Assembly: GCA_001655205.1 (NCBI GenBank)
Contig: LPNZ01007350.1
Coordinates: 1 to 41,801, forward strand
DNA length: 41,801 nucleotides
Direction of reading: 5' to 3'
DNA from: Lenisia limosa
Taxonomy: Eukaryota > Breviatea
Every line of letters starts with the position of its first letter. The stretch's first letter is position 1. Below are positions 33,101 to 41,801 of the stretch, one piece after another. The notes under the pieces were generated by a model. It saw only the letters and a list, made by a program, of their open reading frames with translations. It ran no database searches and was not told where the DNA came from. Made by a program: the position numbers and the translations under genes.

Positions 33101-34001
33101 AGAAGCGCCAAGAGCAGTCCAGAGCTCGTTGAGCCAGGGCTGGAGAGCAGCATCATGACTAAAACGTCAAAGAGACTGAACAAAAATAACTGAAGATTAA
33201 AGTTACAGGCAATCAATTCAGTCCAAAAATGCAGTCACTTAATTGACAGAAGGATGATCAGTTGGCAAAAATTTCAAGGCTTGGAGGGCCACCCACCCTC
33301 CATCAGCAAGCTCATCACCGAAGCCAGTAGGAACGAGAAGGTTAGCGCCCTTGGAGGTCATGTGATGCTGGAGGTCCTGGAAAGGTGAGTAAAGTCGGGA
33401 AATGGGAAGTCAGAACAAACCTTAGCAGCTTTGTTAAACTCAGGAGAGTTAGAAGCTCCAAGTCCAAAGATACCGCACTTGACATCCTTAAGCTCATCGT
33501 TGGTAAGAGCAGGGAAGGAGTGGAAGAAGTCCTAAGAAATTAGTCGGGCTATCTGCATAACTTCCGTTTCTTACGAATGCGTTGGCAGGAGGTTCACCAT
33601 TGCCGAAGGTAGAAGTCAACACGATGATGAGCTTCTCTGAGGAAAGGTCCTAAAGAGTGAACATTCTGGGAACTGGAAAACCAATCACCTATCGGACCAA
33701 ATCTCTTTCCCAACACATTGTATATGAACAGTTAATTCTCAAACCTTGGCACTAATATCTTTCAAGTCAATGCATCGGACGTCGAAGTTGCGGAGAGAAG
33801 CTGAGACTGCGACACCCTTAGCGAGAGCAGCAGCAGTTCCAGTTTGTGATCCGTAGCAGACAAGGAGAGGTGTAGACCTAAATAAGCTGTTAGAGAAGGA
33901 ATACAATAGAAATGGACCATGTCCGCGGTACAACTAAGGGTGATCCGTTAAATGTAAAGTACACAAAGAATTATTGAAGGATCCCACACAACAGCTTACA
34001 T
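27186..34001 (-). CDS. HCP: Fusion of diflavin NADPH reductase and hybrid-cluster protein
   Basis: Domain order: flavodoxin/FMN ([19 protein letters not shown], about 33740-33877, to about 33080); FAD domain with [12 protein letters not shown] (about 31765-31800); NADP domain with [12 protein letters not shown] and LFFGIKRK...[10 protein letters not shown] (about 31200-31500); linker; then hybrid-cluster protein. The HCP part has the N-terminal Fe-S motif [13 protein letters not shown]...GVCGK, THGEM and STNC, then [23 protein letters not shown] and SWFEQK, which carry hybrid-cluster ligands. It ends [15 protein letters not shown] and LEE, stop TAG 27186-27188. HCPs reduce NO or hydroxylamine; the reductase half would pass NADPH electrons through FAD and FMN. 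Start: AT (34000-34001) is joined to G (33877) across an intron; a stop lies upstream in frame with no other ATG. Exons 27186-27266, 27374-27480, 27544-27653 and 27954-28104 join exactly in phase. The Cys codon of GQC-ND is split by the intron that holds gap 27670-27904. Gaps 29199-29257 and 32313-32490 may hide some coding sequence. Estimated length is about 1,150 residues, with no targeting signal seen. Confidence 0.9.
33878..33999 (-). other. Intron inside the start codon (AT|G) of the HCP fusion gene
   Basis: Donor GTAAGC follows AT (34000-34001), and acceptor TTATTTAG precedes G at 33877. Without splicing the sequence reads ATG-TAA, an immediate stop. With splicing it reads ATG TCT ACA CCT and runs straight into the flavodoxin fold. 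The upstream frame holds no ATG before a TGA at 34083-34085. Confidence 0.8.
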
Positions 34002-34238
34002 AGTGCTGATGGTGGTGTTGTAATAAACAACTTTCGGTTGCTCCCAGCCAAAACCAAGCCAACTGGGTGACCTTAGTTCAGTTCAGTACGGATCTATTTA
34101 AATTCGTAATTTATCTCTGACTAACACACGCCTGTTATCACTCTCTTTCATTCTCTTTGCCTGATCTTAGCTTGTAATATGTTGTATTATCTTTAGTAGT
34201 GAGTGAGTAGTGAACTTTAGAGGAGCTTTCACTTCAAA
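34002..34238. promoter_or_regulatory. Divergent intergenic region (HCP fusion / unknown gene)
   Basis: About 240 bases between two divergent start codons, including the 5' untranslated part of the HCP gene. It is AT-rich in the middle; no element can be named with confidence. Confidence 0.35.
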
Positions 34239-36209
34239 ATGGTGATCCAAAGCTCTTCCTCGACTATATCCAGGTTCACCTTTGGAATTCTCAAACCCAA
34301 CCTTTTTAAGCCATCACCAACTATCTTGTGTGAGCCAAAGTTACTGCCCCAGCAGCTCAGAAGAACAAAATGCCTGAGTAAGGATGTGAAGCAAGATCAT
34401 GGCATTACTGAAGGGGGTCTTCTTCCTTCTGAAGTGCACTATTGCCCACCATCCCTTGATGATTATGAGGCAGCCTACCCAGCCTTATCAGCTGCGGCGC
34501 TTGATACTGTGCATAATCTTGGCTTCAGAGCAACAGCCTTCAGATGGGTATATGGTGGATAGTGCCTACAATTTATTATGTGTTAATAAAAATAATACTA
34601 TCTCCAATTCCATCTTTTCGTTTCTTACCTTCAGCTCTATCTTGATGTCGCCGAAGTGTTTCGGCTCTATGCCTCGCATGCGGGAAGATTCTACCAACCC
34701 AGATTGTCTGCTTTTATGTCAAGGTGGGTGATAACAGAAGGAGTATTAACGGGTACAATAAGGTACGTAATACTGTATATTATGGAGGACTCCCATTTTG
34801 TCATACAATGTTGGTTAATTGCTTGCTTATTTGTTTCCGCAATTACATTGATTTTGCCTGTTATTCTGTAAACTCTGAGGGGATTTTCGTTTCTGAGTCT
34901 GGATATTGATGTCACCTTATGGACCAAGAAAGATAACACTAAATAGGTCATGAGGAATAAGGATTTAGCTTTATAGTAGCTACGTATAGTCTTCACGCCT
35001 CTAGTGGTCCTCTTCTTAGCCTAGCATTACACCATGAGGGTCTTGGCAACATGACAAGCCAACAGTTACGACTGTTTGCCCGTTGTGTGTCGAATATTGA
35101 TCACACGAGTAACGTTGAAGGTTGGTTTAAAAGGTATCATATAAGAAAAATGAGAGCAAAGCAATGTAAAAAAAATTGATTATATTTTTGGACCACTGGC
35201 AAACCCTCTTGATTTCTTTGTTCTTTTCCTTCTAACATTTTTATGGACACTTACTCTTCACAACCCATTTTTATCCTTCAGCTGAGAGAATCCTCGCTCA
35301 ACAGGGGTTGACAGAAGACACGCCGACATGGGTCTTGTGGCGCAAAGTGCTGGGGCCAACCCAACGGGCAGGGTAGGAGGAAGTTTAATAAAGAATTGGA
35401 GCAGGATGGATCGTAGTCTGTTTTGGGGTAGCTGTTTGAACTATCTTTTCATGGACCTGATCGAAAATAGAGCACTCTATATTTCAAGAGGTGATACCAC
35501 TTTTCCCTTCTATTTGTGGGGAAAGGTTTAACAGTCATATGATATCAAACTATGTGGATCTAAATGGGGGAGCTCCTCAAAAATATTCATTATTTTTTGT
35601 CTTCACAGCTTGTAGATGTTTGAGAGACTTTCCCTTCTCTCTGCGTGCTTTATTTGGTTTCAGTGACATGCAAAATGCCTTTCATGGGAGTGGTAGGAAT
35701 TATTTCTTCATAATATTATAATATATATGAAATCTAACTGATATGATAGTATTGTGCCTAAATACCAATGTTTTCATTGGTTATTTTTTTAGATAGTTTA
35801 CTTGGGGTTGCTGATGAAATGGCTGAAGTATGCCCTCCTATTTTGAGGTGAGAGGCGTTTTAAAAATACAGTGCTAAAAACAGTTAACATTAGTTTTCTT
35901 CTGAATCTGATATTTTTTATATGTCCAAATTGACTCTATAGTGAGTTGGCTCCTTTCAGCGTTCAAGATATTCCCTTCTGTCTGAGGAGGGATCAATACC
36001 CGGGATATATCAAAGCCTGTAAAGAAGATATTTGCTTCGAATGGCCCCATTACACTCCTTCAGGTAGCTGGTGTGGGTTTTTGTCAGAGGTACAGGAAAG
36101 CCTTGCTAAAGTCTATTCTAAACCTTCAGAACCAATTAACACACTGGACTTCCTGAGTCAACTTGACCTTAATGATCTTGATAGAGCTGACGCTGCGTCA
36201 ACGTTTTAG
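34239..36209 (+). CDS. Unrecognised protein of about 300 residues, complete, seven exons
   Basis: Seven exons join without a frame break: 34239-34547, 34635-34723, 35020-35120, 35282-35372, 35616-35692, 35793-35847, and 35942-36209 (stop TAG). The N-terminus is MVIQSSSSTISRFTFGILKP, which is Ser/Lys-rich and could be a weak targeting or disordered segment. The centre has helical stretches (LYLDVAEVFRLYASHAGRFY, MTSQQLRLFARCVSNIDHT, AERILAQQGLTEDTPTWVLW). The C-terminal part contains several Cys and Trp (CKEDICFEWPHYTPSGSWCG) and an acidic tail (LSQLDLNDLDRADAASTF). I do not recognise a domain. The SQQLRLFARCV...AERILAQQG pattern faintly suggests an EF-hand-like helix pair without calcium ligands, but this is not enough to name it. 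It shares an upstream region with the HCP fusion and ends tail-to-tail with ATG16. Confidence 0.75.
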
Positions 36210-36309
36210 GTTCTTAATTGAGGCAGTTGTAATACATTAGTGAACATCATATCACGTTTATAAATGAGTTTCCCCACAAAATACTATACTAACATTAATC
36301 ATTAAAACT

Positions 36310-36385
36310 TATAAACGTGATGGTGTGGACGGCTTCGGCGATACTCTTATTTTTTCTCATTTCTACATATTACTAACATTACATT
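36310..36385 (-). repeat. Dispersed repeat, copy E (truncated, intergenic)
   Basis: Contains GTGATGGTGTGGACGGCTTC followed by GGCGATAC and TTTTTCTCATTTCTAC, matching the left end of copies A to C in inverted orientation. It lies between the convergent stop codons of the unknown gene (36209) and ATG16 (36473), so it may be in either 3' untranslated region. Confidence 0.7.
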
Positions 36386-36472
36386 ACATAATCAAAAAAA
36401 ACCTAAAAATACTGAAGCATAGAATAACAGCGGGATGTTTTGGCACACCCTAGAGAGTACCGAAAACGATCA

Positions 36473-39400
36473 TTAGATCCATGCTGTTAAGGTTCCTTTT
36501 GCCACTGACACAACCCCATTTCCTGAAGGCGACCAAGAAACTCCGGCAATTGGGTCTTTAATACCACTAGGGGAGAGGGTAAGAGACACAAAAAGGTCAA
36601 CTCCAGGTTTTGAACGAGAAACGAAACCAACGAGGGGGGGGGCAATCGAAATAGAATATGTGCAAAAAAGGTAACAACTGCCGTAGGCCCAGCTAACCTA
36701 ACATTGTCGCAAATAGTTTCAACTTCGCCTGTTGCAACGTTCCAAACGAAAACATCACCTTCATGACCTCCTGCGGAAATGTACCGACCATCTAAACGGT
36801 GAGATACGACGTTTATCTGGAATCATAGAAATAAGAATAGTAATTTATGTTATGTAAACGGTTAACTCTAGAAGATTACTCCTCTCCGTCCATCCATTTT
36901 GCAGGCACCAAAAAGACCCAAAGGCACGCAAAACCCTGGGTTACCAGGAGAAAAGCACAGAGTTGACCAATTAAGACCGTTCTTAAAGCGCCGGTGACTA
37001 GGAGGGTTGGATCAGCATACACTCCATAGCACTTTTCAGTACCCATACAATAGGATTGACAAATTATGAAAAAGCCCAATTAGTCAAAATGCCATTCCAG
37101 GTGTGCCAAAAGACGTCAGAGTACCTATTATGCCAAACCTTAAAGTGTGAAGTACGGAATCCCCTTTTCGCAGATCCATGACAGTAACCTTGTTATCACG
37201 AGACATGATGGCGAGAAGTTGATCGTCGGGCGAGTAGTTCACACTCGTAATCTTGGGTGTAATTATTTATAACAAAGAACCACCCCTTGTACAACCAACC
37301 TTTGTTCTATGCCCAGGAAACGTGTTGACAAGTTCTAGTGAACCTGTATCAAAGACACTCACGCGCGCCTTCGCGTCACCTTTTGCGTTAATTACATTTG
37401 GGTTTTAGAAAGCAGAATCTGCGCGGATTGAATGTCTCAGTATATTTAAATTTGGTTAAAAAAATAATAATCAACCAATTGCCTGGATTAAGAGCCTGGT
37501 TATTTGACCTTACTTTAGCCATGCCCAGCTTACCGACGGCAAGCAGACCAGTGCCTGACACTGAACATGCGTTACAAGCGGATCCCACATTGATGGAACT
37601 CTCAATAAAGCCTTTTTTGAGATCAAAGATCTGAACATAATGAGGAAATACAAGATAGGGTTCTTAGACGCGAAAATAATGGCCAAGACACCAAGACAAT
37701 ATTGTTAGAAAATTGACCCAAAGAAGCAAACTTTGACTGTTTTGTCAGCAGAAGCAGTGGCAATTTTCCGAACTGATGGGAAGAAGGAAGTCGACAGGAT
37801 CTTGCCGCTGTGTCCAGAAAGAATATGCTGGAGGGTATAATAATTGGGTATTGGGGAAAATTGGTGTAGTAATATTATATCATATGAGGATATGATATGA
37901 AAATAAGACAGTATCATTTGGCTGCCATTCGAGGCACTACGGCTGAAAAGATTGGCATCCTACCCCATGTTTGTTTGATCCTGGATTAAACAGGTGGCAT
38001 TTAGCGTCGGCAACACCAACAGCTAGGATCTGGTCCGAATCACCGTATGCACAACATAAAGCTTCCTGCGGCACTGCAGCTGTCCAAATGGGACTTCCTG
38101 ATCCATAAAAGCCTGAAAACAGCTAATAGAATCCTTTTACATCCCTATCTTCTCACGTAAATATAAAATCTGAAAGAAATTATCAAAGCGTAAGTACTTG
38201 GAGCCCCTAGGACGCTCTCACTCACCACTCAGAATGTCCCAGACTTTGACTTTCTTGTCATTTCCCACTGTGCAGACATTTGTGGCGTTAGCCCTGAGGA
38301 TTTAGTGAAATATGTTGACTTTTCTAGTAAATCCCACAGGAGATGCCATGGAGTATTTGCAAGTTAGTGGCTGTAAAATAGGTTCACATGGGACATGGAT
38401 TTGGCTTTCTTTTAAGCTCACGCATAAGCCACATCAGTAGTATCACCAACATGAGCCGTAATGGTGAGACGTGACGCTGTTGGCACTTCTGCAATGACGG
38501 AATCTTGTCTAAAACGTCAAAATGCACCAGTCTACAAAAGAAGGCAAAAAATGTACAACTGCCTACTCCAATTCTGACAGGGGGCTGACTTGAGCGTTAA
38601 CATCATTGAAAACGTTTTTGACAAATTTGGTTGGCTAGATGCGGAGTAAAAGGCAGTGAAGCCCAATAAAATCACAACAGAGGTCAGATTTCAAGAGTAA
38701 AATTCTCCCAGTGTGCACCTTTCCGCTGAGACTTTCATTCATTTGGTCAGCCTTGGTCTCCACCAATTTCATGCATCGCGCTAATATCATGTTGTAGTCT
38801 TCCTCGAGTTTTACGTTGCGTGTGTGCACCGCGTCAACTTCGCCCTGTATGGGTAAAACATGGGGCTTCACAATGCTAAAATCACTAAAGCCCAAATGGA
38901 AGCGAAATAATACAAAACGGTGAACTGAAGAGTACAATATATTACACATCATATATTACTATATCATATGTATAGCAATGAAATAAAAATAAGGTTGTAT
39001 CATACATATGATATCATATCTACTATATATAGCAATGAGAAATAAAAAATAAGGTAGTATTATCTGGCTGAATCCGTCCACACCATCACGCTTATACGAG
39101 ATATTGGATTATAGTAAAATATTAATTCTCCCAATCATTTGCCTTACAACTCTGGGCACACAGCTTTCTGCGTGCCTCCCCAGCATACCTACAAGGATTA
39201 GATTAATGAATAAGGACAATAGCCCCTGCATAATAACCCAGGTAGGCCCTCCTAAATCCGTCTCATTTCACAGATTCAGGAGGTACCAGAGAGTTAGAAT
39301 TGCAGACATCAAAGGCTTTATAGAATAATATTGTCGTAAATATTGATAACGTCCTCCTATAAGTGGCTCAATAGTAGGACTAGGTCTCAGGTGGAGAGAT

Positions 39401-41152
39401 CCCCCAGTCTATGAGGCCGGCATATATCCTATGTATATACAGTGTATGTTTATCAGGACTTATTATAAATAAGCGGCGTCATACTCTGAGCATGGCAAGT
39501 TCCTTGTTAAGGGACTCCTTCTCTTGAACCATGGTGTCCTTATTGGCAGCAAGGGCCTTTCGATCTCTTTCAAGGTTTTCAATACTAAATCATGAGTATC
39601 ATCAATTATATACTGCCCGCTTATCATGACATGGTTCAATCTCTTTCAAAAGCAAACTAGAAGACCTCTCCACCAACGTTTCCGTCTGAGTGACATTTGT
39701 TCTTCCTAAAACATCATTTGCCTCCTGGAGGGAAAGTCGGGCCTTGTTGCAGTCACTGAGTTCCCTGAAGTGGTAAGCTGGAAAACAAACAGGATTGAGA
39801 TTTCAACATCGCCTCGTCTCAACCAAAAGTAGAGAAGGAAGACATAGAGAAAGCAATAAGAACAAAACCAAACAAGCAAAAGAGATATTTATAGCGTTAC
39901 TATTATGACGCACAATTGAAGCCAAGTCCTTCTCTGAACATGGAATTCAGGATGAATAAAAGGTGAAGGTAGCGTTCTCCTATTAAAAACCAATACGTAC
40001 TTGTAAAGGGTGACGTTCTCTGTTTTTAGTTCCTTGTTTGCAGACTCCAAGTTAATGATAGTCTCCTTTGACCCCTCAGCATCATGCCTATAATGTCAAT
40101 TCCATAACTCTGAACATAGAAGCCTCATGGTCCAGTCCAATTAAAGCTATTAATAATCTGAATAGTGCCTTAAAATATAATATTAATTAGGTAGTAATAA
40201 AAAAAAACTTCCAGAATCAAGTTTTGTATTTTTATAATTTTTTTTTTAAAATAACACTATTAATAGTGCCATCCTAAAAAAAAAGTCAACTATAATAATA
40301 ATTAATGACTTAGAGTGCTATTATTGGGATAGGGACTTCTTCCCCTCTCACGCCTCAGCTTTGAATTTGGCAATTACAATAGTCAAATGTTCAACCTGTG
40401 GTGTAAATTACGATTGTAGAATGATATGACAACTTGATGCAAGAAATAATTCCACTCATTAGAGGTAAGGTTGTACCAAGGCCCACCTGTTGTGTGAGTC
40501 GCGATACTTCTGCCTGACTTCTTATCTCAGCTACACGTGCCTTTTCCGATTTTTCAATGGCATCAGTATCTGAGAAATTAACTTGGAACCCTGGGAAAAC
40601 TTAAACATAGCAATACTGTTATAAATAAACATGTACCAATGAAAAACAACAACTGCATTGTCCAAGACATACATGTGCCAATGAAATCAGAAAATCCTTG
40701 TGTTTTCTGGTTTCTTTCCGCGATTCGACTTTCAATTATATCAACGAAAGTCACCTCCATTGTAATGAAGGATACTCTGATATACCTCAACAATACGTGG
40801 TGAAAAACTGAGTTTGCGCTCCACCTCAGTATTGCTGAATAATAAAGAATACACTAAGAATACAGTAATTGGTAAATGGTGCCCAATGGGGCCTGAAACT
40901 GCAAGAAATGGCATGCAGTAGAATGGAAACAAAGGCTTCTTTTTCCTGGGGGTTCACGCTCACACTCACCTTTTATAAGCAAAAAATGCCAACCAGAGGG
41001 AAATGTTGTATTATGATCTGTTTGATAGTGTATATCAATTATTTTTAACCTGAATTTAAAGTAAAATACCAGTTTTGTCCTTTGGTTTTCTTGAATTCCC
41101 CTCCTTTGATCTGGAATCACCGCCTCCACTGCTTATGAAGCTTTGTTGACAT
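36473..41152 (-). CDS. ATG16: ATG16: coiled coil plus WD40 autophagy protein
   Basis: ATG16 binds ATG5-ATG12 and directs ATG8 lipidation at the forming autophagosome. The C-terminal half is a WD40 propeller: HILSGHSGKILSTSFFPS and ATASADKTVKV (about 37735-37825), GHRTKITSVNYSPDDQLLAI with VTVMDLRKG (about 37150-37350), GRYISAGGHEGDVFVWNV (about 36730-36800), and a last blade PIAGVSWSPSGNGVVSVAKG ending TAWI, TAA 36473-36475. This parallels the end of ATG16L1 (NAVAWSPSG..VVSVDKG). Upstream is a coiled coil (ETIINLESANKELKTENV; KLEEDYNMILARCMKLVETK followed by ADQMNES), which matches the ATG16 LVERW...EADKMN region. A candidate start is ATG 41150-41152, reading MSTKLHKQWR; a Trp/Arg motif near the N-terminus is where ATG5 binds, but this end is uncertain. 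Intron 38847-39490 is unusually long and carries repeat copy A. Confidence 0.82.
38960..39188 (+). repeat. Dispersed repeat, copy A (intronic, partly duplicated left end)
   Basis: The full copy runs from about 39025 (AATGAGAAATAAAAAATAAG) through CCGTCCACACCATCACGCTT, TTATAGTAAAATATTAATTC, CATTTGCCTTACAACTCTGG and CTTTCTGCGTGCCTCCCCAG. A second partial left end (AGCAATGAAATAAAAATAAG) lies just upstream at about 38974-38994, separated by the palindrome-like CATATGATATCATATC. All of it sits in an ATG16 intron. Confidence 0.85.
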
Positions 41153-41185
41153 TATATTGCGACTGTATTGCTCAGTTAGACAATA

Positions 41186-41801
41186 ATGGAGGAAATCTAC
41201 TTTCATGTCCGTAAGATCCACTTCCATGGACATCGTCGCAGAGTGCTTTGCCAGGCTGACAATGGACCGTATGTGGGAACATGGGACCATTAATTAAATC
41301 CAGTGATGCTCTGACCCATTGTTGCTTGTTTCTTCTTCAAGATGTGATTTCTGTTTTGTTTCCATTTTTGGAGGGAAAATGAACCCTCCCAATTGAGCAT
41401 TGGAATAAATGCATTTCCTTTGATAGCTTTGTGGATCTTCACCTTTCAGGTGCCCGCTTCTTGCTGTCAGTATGCTGGTCAAGAATCCAAAGACTTGATA
41501 TTTCAATGGGTGATCATTGAATTTTCAATCGGCTTCCGATTCAGATTGTACCGTAATTGCTTCTTCATTTTATTCTTCATCCCCTCCCTCGCAGTAAACT
41601 GCCATCTTCTTCGTTCTGAGCTTGAGACCAATTCGGACCAAGTGCCTCTCTCTGACGTGGTTGAGGTCATTTGGACAACTGCACATGACACTGCGAAGCA
41701 GGTATGTGGGCTGGTGGTTCTTGCTTTCTCTTAGACAAGGATTCTACACCCCCACCCCCAAGTTCATTTAACTGTCGCTCTCTCCCCACCCCCAAGTTTA
41801 T
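41186..41801 (+). CDS. 5' part of an unrecognised spliced gene, cut by the window end
   Basis: ATG 41186-41188 reads MEEIYFHV and ends at a GTAAGA donor (41210); an acceptor CTTTCAG leads to 41450. A later exon, after CCTCGCAG and ending at 41701 before GTATGT, reads NCHLLRSELETNSDQVPLSD then VVEVIWTTAHDTAKQ. The phase between exon 2 and that last exon does not fit the simplest splice choice, so either the second exon or the start is wrong. The protein part is acidic and shows no domain I recognise. Its start would be only about 33 bases from the candidate ATG16 start on the other strand. Confidence 0.35.

Noticed and set aside
18765-39188. Dispersed repeat copies considered as a CRISPR array or tRNA-derived element
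   Set aside because: Copies are kilobases apart in a eukaryotic genome with no regular spacers, and I see no tRNA A- or B-box in them.

Overview
The window is eukaryotic and intron-dense. Almost every gene is cut into exons of about 15-300 bases by short GT-AG introns, so most long open frames are not genes and products must be read exon by exon. TAA, TAG and TGA are all used as stops, so the code looks standard. The gene set points to a free-living anaerobic or microaerophilic protist: a hybrid-cluster protein fused to a diflavin reductase, an NPSN-type SNARE, ATG16 and an exosome subunit. My best guess is an intron-rich metamonad (Kipferlia/Carpediemonas-like or Preaxostyla). That is an inference from content, not a species call. 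Fifteen runs of N interrupt the window (2655-2766, 2926-3099, 4756-4817, 7487-7569, 11665-11761, 12502-12585, 15085-15144, 16143-16254, 22327-22505, 22738-22847, 26530-26613, 27670-27904, 29199-29257, 29923-30025, 32313-32490); most start at a long C or G homopolymer.

Layout. 0.5-1.85 kb: two small minus-strand genes, one for a protein with a C-terminal membrane segment and one for a 102-residue unknown. 2.1-4.9 kb: plus-strand exosome ring subunit RRP41. 5.1-13.2 kb: a very long minus-strand ankyrin-repeat gene built largely as one repeat per exon, ending in a Lys/Glu-rich stalk and a villin headpiece. 13.7-16.6 kb: glyoxylate/hydroxypyruvate reductase-like dehydrogenase (minus). 17.7-18.0 kb: possible small gene. 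18.3-21.0 kb: WD40-like protein with an N-terminal PCNA-interacting (PIP) box (minus). 21.2-23.6 kb: NPSN-like Qb-SNARE (plus). 23.9-26.7 kb: ankyrin-RING protein (minus). 27.2-34.0 kb: flavodoxin/FAD/NADP-binding reductase fused to a hybrid-cluster protein (minus). 34.2-36.2 kb: complete plus-strand gene I do not recognise. 36.5-41.15 kb: ATG16 (minus). 41.2 kb to the end: start of an unrecognised plus-strand gene.

The most striking item is the reductase-HCP fusion. One polypeptide would carry flavin electron transfer and the hybrid iron-sulfur cluster that reduces NO or hydroxylamine, that is, a self-sufficient nitrosative-stress enzyme. Its start codon is itself split by an intron (AT|G), and the RRP41 start codon is followed directly by an intron. 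A dispersed repeat of up to about 170 bp occurs five times, four of them inside unusually long introns. The genes do not form one pathway; the region is an ordinary compact mix of nuclear housekeeping, trafficking, autophagy and redox genes, with divergent pairs sharing upstream regions of roughly 30-300 bp.
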